A stretch of 18,043 bases of DNA, taken from an uncultured Lachnospiraceae bacterium (GTDB lineage: Bacteria; Bacillota; Clostridia; Lachnospirales; Lachnospiraceae). Position 1 is the stretch's first letter. The number at the start of each line of letters is the position of its first letter. Under the pieces are notes generated by a model. It was not told the origin of the DNA, did no database searches, and saw only the letters and a program-made list of their open reading frames with translations. The stretch spans positions 1 to 18,043 of the forward strand of contig URRQ01000042.1 of NCBI GenBank assembly GCA_900550235.1, read 5' to 3'. Both the position numbers and the translations under genes were made by a program. Shown piece after piece: positions 1 to 5,523 of the stretch.

Positions 1-2
1 AG

Positions 3-383
3 GAAGAACTGACCTTGGGAGATATGATTGCATCACCAACAAACATAGAAGAGGAATGCATAGAGCGCTTAGATTGCGAAGCTATGGGGCGTGAATTGTG
101 GATTGCGGTAGATCAGTTACCAGGAGATTGTCCGGAAGTCATCCGGAAGAGATACAGAGAACGCTTTACGATGAAAGAAGTCGGAGAAGATCTGCAAGTT
201 AGTGTGGAAAAGGTTAGAGAAGTAGAAAGGCGAGCAATGCGACTTTTAAGGCTTCCAAATCGTTGTGAAAAGTTCCGTAGATATTATGAAGAATATTTAG
301 CAGCAGGACCGGTGATTCATGTTGGAGTAGAGAGTTTTAACAGAACATGGATGAGTGCGGTTGAACGTGCTGTTTTTCGATAG
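3..383 (+). CDS. Sigma-70 family-like protein, C-terminal part (5' end outside window)
   Basis: The reading frame is open from the first in-frame codon of the window to TAG at 381-383, so the N-terminus lies upstream. The visible part has a region 4-like helix-turn-helix: a segment with LPGDCPEVIRKRYRE, then TMKEVGEDLQVSVEKVREVERRA, which matches the usual 'x-E-I-G-x-x-L-x-V-S-x-x-x-V-x-x-I-E' pattern of sigma region 4. The tail ends FNRTWMSAVERAVFR, which resembles the C-terminus of small sigma-like proteins often found in Clostridia prophages and integrative elements. It probably recognises promoters or acts as a DNA-binding regulator. Its position beside a tRNA 3' end fits the edge of a mobile element, but that is inference. 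A chromosomal sigma-like regulator is the alternative. Confidence 0.65.
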   Translation, partial: EELTLGDMIASPTNIEEECIERLDCEAMGRELWIAVDQLPGDCPEVIRKRYRERFTMKEVGEDLQVSVEKVREVERRAMRLLRLPNRCEKFRRYYEEYLAAGPVIHVGVESFNRTWMSAVERAVFR

Positions 384-428
384 GAAAAGGTTATTTCGAT
401 TAGTCCCCTTATAGTCCCCTTTTCCTAT
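380..428. repeat. Short inverted repeat enclosing an 11-bp-spaced direct repeat
   Basis: ATAGGAAAAGG (380-390) and CCTTTTCCTAT (418-428) form a perfect 11-bp inverted repeat. Between and into its right arm lies TAGTCCCCTT twice (401-410 and 412-421), exactly 11 bp apart. The left arm overlaps the stop codon of the sigma-like gene. There is no T-run after the right arm, so a plain terminator is unlikely. Closely spaced short direct repeats near a tRNA are also seen as integrase arm-binding sites, which is only a suggestion here. Confidence 0.45.
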
Positions 429-436
429 ATTTCGTT

Positions 437-480
437 AAAATAAAAATACAGAATCCCTTTAAAATAAAAGAAATTCTGTA
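437..480 (-). terminator. Intrinsic terminator of tRNA-Thr
   Basis: On the minus strand TACAGAAT (480-473) pairs with ATTCTGTA (454-447). The stem continues inward through two G-U pairs and four Watson-Crick pairs to a 6-nt loop, about 14 bp in all. It is followed by a T-rich tail (446-437). It lies 11 nt beyond the tRNA 3' end. Confidence 0.75.
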
Positions 481-491
481 CTGATATACAA

Positions 492-564
492 AGCTGCTGG
501 CGGGACTTGAACCCGTGACCTCCGCCTTACCAAGGCGACGCGCTACCGACTGCGCCACAGCAGC
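492..564 (-). tRNA. tRNA-Thr (anticodon GGU)
   Basis: The minus strand folds into a complete cloverleaf of 73 nt. Acceptor GCTGCTG (564-558) pairs with CAGCAGC, the D-arm contains the AGTCGGTAGCGC segment, and the anticodon stem TCGCC/GGCGG encloses loop TTGGTAA, giving anticodon GGT. The T-loop is GGTTCAAGTCC. The discriminator base is T at 492. CCA is not encoded (TTT follows), so it must be added enzymatically. Anticodon and discriminator both fit the T-box upstream of thrS in this window. Confidence 0.97.
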
Positions 565-587
565 TTGTGCATAGATGCAACATATAT

Positions 588-617
588 AATATACAGCATA
601 GGCACATATTTTGTCAA
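588..617 (-). promoter_or_regulatory. Sigma-A-type promoter for tRNA-Thr
   Basis: On the minus strand TTGACA (617-612) and TATATT (593-588) are separated by 18 bp, and the -10 ends 23 bp before the tRNA 5' end. The -35 is a perfect consensus. Transcription from thiT could also read in, since no terminator is visible after thiT. Confidence 0.7.
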
Positions 618-633
618 TATTGAAATACGATGC

Positions 634-1299
634 TTAAGATAAAGCCGTTTTTTTCACTCTTCCCAATGCATTGGCAACTGCAGGGATAGAGATGATTATA
701 AGTGTAATCGCAGCTTCAGCTAAAAGGAAACTATAATTGTAAGCAATTGGATAGATGCTTTTTAAAGATTGTGGGAAATTGTCCGGCATATAATCCATCC
801 AGTAGAGGTAACCTCCTAATGCGTGGAACGCACCACGTGCGAGTACCGCTAAAATATAACCTTTTATAAGACCATGTGATTTTTGTGCAAACAATCCGGC
901 AAGGCCAAGCGCTGCAAAAGCAAGAATATAATCACAACAAACTTGGAAAAACGAAAGAACAAATGGTTCTTGGATAAATTGAAGGATTCCATAAGCTAAA
1001 CCTACAAGAATGCCTGCTTTCACGCCGTACCAATTTGCGATTAACACAATGAAAAGCATACTGCAAAGAGTGACGCTGCCACCCCAAGGAAGGGAAAATA
1101 CCTTGATATAAGATGTGATAAAAGCAAGCGCCATTGCCATTGCACAAAATACAAGTTGCTTTGTGGATAATTTGTGCTTTTCAGAGCTTTTTCCGGCAAA
1201 AATAAGAGCGGCAATAAATAAAATAATTCCTGCGGCAATGCATACGGCGTAGCCGGTAGTTGTAAGTCCGCCATCTGCATTTACTAATAAGTTGAACAT
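634..1299 (-). CDS. thiT: Thiamine ECF transporter substrate-binding subunit (ThiT-like)
   Basis: This is a hydrophobic protein of 221 residues with about six membrane segments, plus an N-terminal helix (GYAVCIAAGIILFIAALIF) that is extra compared with short lactic-acid-bacterial ThiT. ThiT is the membrane S component that captures thiamine and docks on an ECF energising module, which is not encoded in the window. Conserved-looking pieces are WGGSVTLCSMLFI, the HALGGYLYW stretch (His and Trp eight residues apart, as in the ThiT thiamine pocket) and IAYNYSFLL. ATG at 1299 is chosen because GGAGG lies 7 nt upstream; the longer frame to 1380 would translate the riboswitch. The TPP riboswitch upstream strongly supports thiamine uptake. 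Transcription is predicted to stop when TPP is plentiful. Confidence 0.9.
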   Translation of the reverse strand: MFNLLVNADGGLTTTGYAVCIAAGIILFIAALIFAGKSSEKHKLSTKQLVFCAMAMALAFITSYIKVFSLPWGGSVTLCSMLFIVLIANWYGVKAGILVGLAYGILQFIQEPFVLSFFQVCCDYILAFAALGLAGLFAQKSHGLIKGYILAVLARGAFHALGGYLYWMDYMPDNFPQSLKSIYPIAYNYSFLLAEAAITLIIISIPAVANALGRVKKTALS

Positions 1300-1336
1300 A
1301 AAAAAACCTCCTTGTCTTCGATTGAAGACAAAGGAG
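1300..1336 (-). terminator. TPP riboswitch expression-platform terminator overlapping the thiT ribosome binding site
   Basis: On the minus strand CTCC-T-TTGTCTTC (1336-1324) pairs with GAAGACAAGGAG (1319-1308) around a 4-nt loop with one bulged T, followed by G and seven T (1306-1300) and then ATG. The GGAGG of the thiT ribosome binding site forms the 3' arm and foot of this hairpin. A competing hairpin, AAGAGAT (1350-1344) with ATCTC (1338-1334), would take the CTC of the 5' arm and is a candidate antiterminator. Confidence 0.85.
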
Positions 1337-1351
1337 ATATAAAATCTCTTA

Positions 1352-1447
1352 TAACGCATCCCTCCGTTGGTATTATCCAAATCAGGTTATAGGTCTGGAC
1401 GGTGTCAGCCCACTCTCAGCCCGCTTCCATGCAAGCTCCCTTGTCAT
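1352..1447 (-). promoter_or_regulatory. TPP (thiamine pyrophosphate) riboswitch aptamer
   Basis: The minus strand contains the thi-box landmarks in order: GGGAGC, GCGGGCTGAGAGTGGGC, GACC, then AACCTGATTTGGATAATACC followed by AACGGAGGGATGCG. CTGAGA and the CCTGAT-GGATAAT-CC core are hallmark bases of the TPP aptamer. It sits between a sigma-A promoter and thiT, with a terminator after it. It is therefore predicted to shut off thiT when TPP is bound. Confidence 0.95.
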
Positions 1448-1454
1448 CAATCCT

Positions 1455-1467
1455 ATGTAATTTACAT
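1455..1467. repeat. 13-bp palindrome at the predicted thiT transcription start
   Basis: ATGTAA-T-TTACAT is a perfect inverted repeat about where the thiT transcript should start (the -10 ends at 1473). It could be a small operator or part of the 5' leader stem. Nothing in the sequence decides between them. Confidence 0.35.
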
Positions 1468-1472
1468 TGTTC

Positions 1473-1501
1473 ATAATAAACGCGTATTTTAGAAAAGTCA
1501 A
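1473..1501 (-). promoter_or_regulatory. Sigma-A-type promoter of the thiT transcript
   Basis: On the minus strand TTGACT (1501-1496) and TATTAT (1478-1473) are separated by exactly 17 bp. The predicted start near 1466 is about 20 nt before the TPP aptamer. Confidence 0.8.
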
Positions 1502-1554
1502 GTATGATTTTAGATTATTAGATAGGCTAATGAATGAAGGTTATAAGAAAAAGA

Positions 1555-1595
1555 TTGTCCGAGACTTTACTTTGTGGTAAACTATATAAGATAAT
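1555..1595 (+). promoter_or_regulatory. Candidate promoter(s) of glnS
   Basis: There are two overlapping possibilities: TTGTCC (1555-1560), 17 bp, TAAACT (1578-1583); and TTTACT (1566-1571), 18 bp, GATAAT (1590-1595). Either would give a leader of roughly 60-75 nt before the glnS start. No T-box or other riboswitch is recognisable in that leader. Confidence 0.5.
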
Positions 1596-1662
1596 CATAT
1601 GAAAAATAGAAATGGCGCGGTGAATACTGCCGCTAAATATAAATGAGAGCTGGAGGAAGAAC

Positions 1663-3330
1663 ATGGAAAACGAAGTAGTTTCAAAAAACTTTATTGAAAT
1701 GGAAATTGATAAAGATTTAAAAGAAGGTGTATATGATACAGTATGCACAAGATTTCCACCGGAACCGAATGGATACCTTCACATCGGTCATGCAAAATCA
1801 ATTCTTTTAAACTATGGATTGGCAAAAAAATATAACGGAACATTCCATATGCGTTTTGATGATACGAATCCAACAAAAGAAAAGACAGAGTTTGTGGAAT
1901 CGATTTTGGAAGATATCAAATGGCTTGGTGCAGATTGGGGAGATAATCTTTTCTTTGCATCGGATTATTTTGACACAATGTACGAATGTGCAGTAAAGTT
2001 GATTAAAAAAGGAAAAGCATTTGTATGTGATCTTAGTGCAGATGAAATTCGTGAATACAGAGGAACATTAAAAGAACCAGGAAAAAACAGTCCATATAGA
2101 GATCGATCTGTGGAAGAAAACTTGGAACTTTTTGAAGCAATGAGAGACGGAAAGTTCAAAGATGGAGAAAAAGTACTTCGTGCAAAGATTGATATGGCAT
2201 CTCCTAACATCAACATGCGTGACCCGGTTATTTATCGTGTGGCACGTTTAACACATCACAATACAGGAGATAAATGGTGCATTTACCCAATGTATGACTT
2301 TGCACATCCAATTGAAGATGCAATTGAAAAAATTACACACTCTATTTGTACATTGGAATTTGAAGATCATAGACCACTCTATGACTGGGTAGTAAAAGAA
2401 TGTGAATTTGATCCGGCGCCACGTCAGATTGAGTTTGCAAAAATGTATTTGACAAACGTGGTAACTGGAAAACGATACATTAAAAAGTTAGTAGAAGATG
2501 GAATTGTCGATGGATGGGATGATCCAAGACTTGTATCTATCGCAGCGCTTCGTAGACGTGGATTTACACCGGAATCAATTAAAATGTTTGTAGAACTTTG
2601 CGGAGTATCAAAAAGCAATAGTTCTGTAGATTATGCAATGCTTGAATACTGTATTCGTGAAGATTTGAAAATGAAAAAACCACGTATGATGGCAGTATTA
2701 GATCCGATAAAATTAATTATTGACAACTATCCGGAAGGACAAGTAGAATATTTGGACGTTGCAAATAATTTGGAAAATGAAGAATTGGGATTCCGAAAAG
2801 TTCCATTCTGTCGCGAACTTTATATTGATAGAGAAGACTTTATGGAAAATCCACCAAAGAAATATTTCCGCCTTTTCCCAGGTAATGAAGTACGTCTTAT
2901 GCATGCATATTTTGTAAAATGCGAAAGCTTTGTAAAAGATGAAGATGGAAATGTAACAGAAATTCATTGTACGTATGATCCTGAGACAAAATGTGGTACA
3001 GGATTCACCGGACGTAAAGTGAAAGGAACTATTCATTGGGTTCCGGCACCGTACGCAACAAAAGCTGAAATCCGTCTCTATGAAAATATTGTAGATGAAG
3101 AAAAAGGTGTTTACAATAAAGAAGATGGTTCTTTGAACTTAAATCCAAATTCTCTTACAATTTTAAAAGATTGCTATCTTGAGCCAAGCTTTGACGGAGT
3201 GAAAGCATATGATAGCTTCCAGTTCGTAAGACAAGGATATTTTTGCGTAGATGCAAAAGACTCAAAACCTGATGCACTTGTGTTTAACAGAATTGTATCA
3301 CTGAAGAGTTCATTTAAATTACAGAAATAA
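1663..3330 (+). CDS. glnS: Glutaminyl-tRNA synthetase
   Basis: The 555-residue class I synthetase charges tRNA-Gln with glutamine using ATP. Length matches E. coli GlnRS (554). FPPEPNGYLHIGHAKS contains the HIGH signature at residues 40-43. The RFDDTNP segment, THSICTLEFEDHRPLYDW and GWDDPR are GlnRS-specific, which separates it from GltX. Where E. coli has the KMSKS variant MSKRK, this protein has VTGKRY (267-272), so only the Lys-Arg core is kept. The C-terminal half matches the anticodon-binding beta-barrels (KVKGTIHWV, FQFVRQGYFCVD). GGAGG at 1652-1656 supports the ATG. GlnRS is absent from many Firmicutes, which use the Glu-tRNA-Gln amidotransferase; it is common in Lachnospiraceae. No clear terminator follows; the gene runs straight into the repeat element at 3333. 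Confidence 0.96.
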   Translation: MENEVVSKNFIEMEIDKDLKEGVYDTVCTRFPPEPNGYLHIGHAKSILLNYGLAKKYNGTFHMRFDDTNPTKEKTEFVESILEDIKWLGADWGDNLFFASDYFDTMYECAVKLIKKGKAFVCDLSADEIREYRGTLKEPGKNSPYRDRSVEENLELFEAMRDGKFKDGEKVLRAKIDMASPNINMRDPVIYRVARLTHHNTGDKWCIYPMYDFAHPIEDAIEKITHSICTLEFEDHRPLYDWVVKECEFDPAPRQIEFAKMYLTNVVTGKRYIKKLVEDGIVDGWDDPRLVSIAALRRRGFTPESIKMFVELCGVSKSNSSVDYAMLEYCIREDLKMKKPRMMAVLDPIKLIIDNYPEGQVEYLDVANNLENEELGFRKVPFCRELYIDREDFMENPPKKYFRLFPGNEVRLMHAYFVKCESFVKDEDGNVTEIHCTYDPETKCGTGFTGRKVKGTIHWVPAPYATKAEIRLYENIVDEEKGVYNKEDGSLNLNPNSLTILKDCYLEPSFDGVKAYDSFQFVRQGYFCVDAKDSKPDALVFNRIVSLKSSFKLQK

Positions 3331-3332
3331 AC

Positions 3333-3377
3333 CAATTGGGGACGTAGTAAAATGAAGATTGACTACGTCCCCAATTG
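3333..3377. repeat. Perfect 16-bp hairpin, left end of the palindromic element
   Basis: CAATTGGGGACGTAGT (3333-3348) and ACTACGTCCCCAATTG (3362-3377) are exact reverse complements around a 13-nt loop. It begins 3 nt after the glnS stop codon. No T-run follows, so it is not a typical terminator, though it could stabilise the glnS mRNA 3' end. Confidence 0.9.
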
Positions 3378-3534
3378 AAGTTAGGTATGTCCCCAATTGA
3401 AAATAGCCTTGTCCCCAAAGAATGATGATAATCAAAAGATAGGGATAATAACAAAAGGGACAGGGCTAATGACAAAACGGGACAGGGAAAAAGTGAATTC
3501 GGGACGTAACATAATGACATTTTACTACGTCCCC
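3338..3534. repeat. About 197-bp REP/BIME-like inverted-symmetric element with 22-bp phased GTCCC motifs
   Basis: The outer 17 bp are exact inverted copies (3338-3354 and 3518-3534). Inside, GTCCCC starts at 3367, 3389 and 3411, and its complement GGGAC starts at 3457, 3479 and 3501, each series stepping exactly 22 bp. The two series mirror each other about position 3436. Both ends fold as hairpins (3338-3372 and 3501-3534). Alignment of one half with the reverse complement of the other shows partial identity throughout, as in an old long inverted repeat. The left half repeats GTCCCCAATTGAA twice. No coding sequence is credible in it. It resembles REP/BIME elements mobilised by IS200-like (RAYT) transposases, but no transposase is present here. 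Confidence 0.85.
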
Positions 3535-3544
3535 AAGGAGAGGT

Positions 3545-4954
3545 ATGAACGAACTTACGATTACATTGGATGTGAAATCGACAATTCCACTTTATGAGCA
3601 GATTTATGAATATATTAAGACCGATATAAGAAATGGAAAAATATCATGCGGCGAGAAACTACCGTCTACAAGAGCATTGGCTAAATATTTGGAGATTAGT
3701 AGAAGTACTGTGGAACTTGCATATGAACAATTACTTGCAGAGGGCTATGTGGAAGCGGAAGCATGTCGAGGATTTTTCGTGACGCAGATTGAGGAATTAT
3801 ACCAATGGGAAACTGCGAAAGAGACAGTTGCGCAGAAAATAATAAAAGAAGAAAATGTATATAAGTATGATTTTAGTCCAAGGGGAGTAGACCTTCAAAG
3901 TTTTCCCTATAGCGTATGGAGAAAATTATCAAAAGAGATATTGAGTAATGATAAGTCTGATTTGTTTCAACTAGGAGATTCGCAAGGCGAATATGAATTA
4001 CGAGAAACGATCTGTCGTTATTTGTATCAAGCGAGGGGAGTAAATTGCGAACCGGAACAAATTGTGATCGGTGCGGGAAACGAATATTTATTGATGCTCC
4101 TATCCACGGTTTTAGGGAAGAATCGAAAAATTGCTTTTGAGAATCCGACATATCGACAGGCGTATCGACTATTTGAGAATTTATCCTATGATACATGTGT
4201 TGTAGAAATGGATAGAAAAGGTATGTGTGTGGATAAATTGCGTAAATCGGGCGCTGAAATTGCCTATGTAATGCCATCTCATCAATACCCGCTTGGAATT
4301 GTCATGCCGATCAAAAGAAGAATGGAACTTTTGAAATGGGCAGCGGAAGAGGAGGAGCGTTATATCATAGAAGATGATTATGACAGCGAGTTTCGATATA
4401 AAGGAAAGCCGATTCCAGCTTTGCAAGGATTTGACCGTGAAGATAAGGTGATTTATATAGGGACATTTTCGAGATCCATTGCCCCTTCTATTCGAATCAG
4501 CTATCTTGTGCTACCTAAAAATTTATTGAAGGCATATAATGAAAAATCCCGCTTTTTAAGTTCTACAGTATCGAGGGTAGATCAACTGATTATTCAACAG
4601 TTTATTGAAAGAGGGTATTACGAAAGGCATTTGAATAAAATGCGAGCTTTATACAAAAGTCGCCATGATATTATGGTAAATGAATTGAAACCTCTTTTAA
4701 AATATTGTAGTATCTCCGGAGAAAATGCAGGGGTACATCTTTTGCTGACTTTTATAGAAGGAAAAGAGGAAAAGGTACTGACTCAAAAAGCGAAAGAACA
4801 AGGGATAAAAGTATATGGACTTTCAGCTTATGATATTAAAAAGAAAGAAAAAGAGCAGGCGGTAATTCTTCTTGGATATGCAAATATGTCTGAAGAAAAG
4901 ATTATACAAGCGATTCAGACCCTTACAAATGCATGGAAAGAATATTTGGAATAA
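3545..4954 (+). CDS. MocR/PdxR-type GntR-family regulator with aminotransferase-like domain (PLP lysine replaced by Arg)
   Basis: The 469-residue protein has the MocR architecture. An N-terminal GntR winged helix comes first (residues about 10-75: IPLYEQIYEYIKTDIRNGKI, LPSTRALAKYLEISRSTVELAYEQL), followed by a fold-type I aminotransferase-like domain (about 110-465). Recognisable parts are GAGNEYLLMLLSTVL, MPSHQYPLGIVMPIKRR and EDDYDSEFR (276-283). The lysine that forms the PLP aldimine is expected in TFS-K-S before the IAPxIRISY segment; the codon here is AGA, giving Arg310. The protein may therefore sense something other than PLP-aldimine, or bind PLP non-covalently. AAGGAG at 3535-3540 gives the start at ATG 3545, and that ribosome binding site directly abuts the palindromic element. 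No pdxST or other obvious target lies beside it. Confidence 0.88.
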   Translation: MNELTITLDVKSTIPLYEQIYEYIKTDIRNGKISCGEKLPSTRALAKYLEISRSTVELAYEQLLAEGYVEAEACRGFFVTQIEELYQWETAKETVAQKIIKEENVYKYDFSPRGVDLQSFPYSVWRKLSKEILSNDKSDLFQLGDSQGEYELRETICRYLYQARGVNCEPEQIVIGAGNEYLLMLLSTVLGKNRKIAFENPTYRQAYRLFENLSYDTCVVEMDRKGMCVDKLRKSGAEIAYVMPSHQYPLGIVMPIKRRMELLKWAAEEEERYIIEDDYDSEFRYKGKPIPALQGFDREDKVIYIGTFSRSIAPSIRISYLVLPKNLLKAYNEKSRFLSSTVSRVDQLIIQQFIERGYYERHLNKMRALYKSRHDIMVNELKPLLKYCSISGENAGVHLLLTFIEGKEEKVLTQKAKEQGIKVYGLSAYDIKKKEKEQAVILLGYANMSEEKIIQAIQTLTNAWKEYLE

Positions 4955-4957
4955 ACA

Positions 4958-4994
4958 AAAGGACAGTGGCACATCACACAGGCTTCTGTCCTTT
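4958..4994. terminator. Bidirectional terminator between convergent genes
   Basis: AAAGGACAG (4958-4966) and CTGTCCTTT (4986-4994) form a 9-bp stem with a 19-nt loop. On the minus strand it is followed by TTGTTTATT, on the plus strand by CTTGTTCATTATTATT. It lies between the MocR-type gene and the convergent acidic-protein gene. The GGACAG stem is reminiscent of the GGGACA motifs in the element upstream. Confidence 0.6.
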
Positions 4995-5008
4995 CTTGTT
5001 CATTATTA

Positions 5009-5377
5009 TTATTTTACTGCTTTCTTAACTTCCTCTACAGTATCTTTTGCATCTTCTGCAAGGTCTTCTACAGCGTCTTTCGCCTCATCTACAAAATCCT
5101 CTGCAGCATCTTTTGCATCTTCTGCAAAATCCTTAATTTCTTCTGCGACTTCTTTTGCTGCATCATTGACTTCAGCTCCAAGAGAAACATATCCACGGTC
5201 GGAAGGATCTCTTAAATCATCGTCGAGGTCAAAATCTTCATCTTCAAAATCATCCTCGAAATCGTCTTCGAAATCATCATTGTGATTCTTTTTGGAAAAA
5301 TATGCGATTGCACCTCCGACAGCGGCACCAACAGCTAAAAGTCCTAAAAGTTTTTTGCCCCATTTATTGTCTGCCAT
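5009..5377 (-). CDS. Small acidic membrane-anchored protein (YtxH-like)
   Basis: The 122-residue protein has a short basic N-terminus (MADNKWGKK), one Gly/Ala-rich membrane segment (LLGLLAVGAAVGGAIAYF, about residues 10-27) and a basic stop-transfer stretch (SKKNH). A very acidic linker follows, with DFED repeated three times. The second half is Ala/Glu/Asp/Lys-rich with near 11-residue spacing (AEDAKDAAEDFVDEAKDAVED), expected to form a long amphipathic or coiled-coil helix. This layout resembles YtxH-domain proteins, some linked to envelope stress, but the family match is loose. ATG 5377 is chosen for AAGGAG 9 nt upstream; the in-frame ATG at 5401 has no such site. Its function is unknown. 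It is expressed convergently with the MocR-type gene. Confidence 0.8.
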   Translation of the reverse strand: MADNKWGKKLLGLLAVGAAVGGAIAYFSKKNHNDDFEDDFEDDFEDEDFDLDDDLRDPSDRGYVSLGAEVNDAAKEVAEEIKDFAEDAKDAAEDFVDEAKDAVEDLAEDAKDTVEEVKKAVK

Positions 5378-5451
5378 ACTTGATACTCCTTTCAATACCA
5401 TTTATATATTATTACTATTGTAATCTATTTTATGTAAAAAGAAAAGCTTTA

Positions 5452-5480
5452 TTGAGAATAAAATGCAAATGTGTTAAAAT
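5452..5480 (+). promoter_or_regulatory. Sigma-A-type promoter of the cardiolipin synthase gene
   Basis: TTGAGA (5452-5457) and TAAAAT (5475-5480) are separated by 17 bp. The predicted start is about 35 nt before the ATG at 5524. Confidence 0.7.
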
Positions 5481-5523
5481 GTTTTTTATGTAGATGACAG
5501 AAAATAGGAAAGAGAGGAGTTCT

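Noticed and set aside
1300..1380. Upstream extension of thiT to an ATG at 1380
   Set aside because: It would translate the riboswitch's 3' end and the terminator. GGAGG lies at the right distance only for the ATG at 1299.
1611..1635. Hairpin in the glnS leader (GCGG/CCGC)
   Set aside because: The stem is only about 4-5 bp and no T-run or known riboswitch motif accompanies it, so it is not distinguishable from chance.
3367..3510. Regularly spaced repeats reminiscent of a CRISPR array
   Set aside because: The repeated part is only 6-13 bp, the period is 22 bp, and the series changes orientation halfway. CRISPR repeats are longer, unidirectional and separated by spacers of about 30 bp or more. 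No cas genes are present.
3397..3597. Plus-strand frame inside the palindromic element
   Set aside because: It consists of repeat-derived sequence and overlaps the start of the MocR-type gene in another frame. It has no recognisable protein features.
4872..5285. Plus-strand frame encoding a Ser-rich protein
   Set aside because: It is the antisense shadow of the acidic Ala/Glu-rich gene on the minus strand. It has no ribosome binding site, and the Ser/Ala/Phe monotony is explained by the complementary codons.
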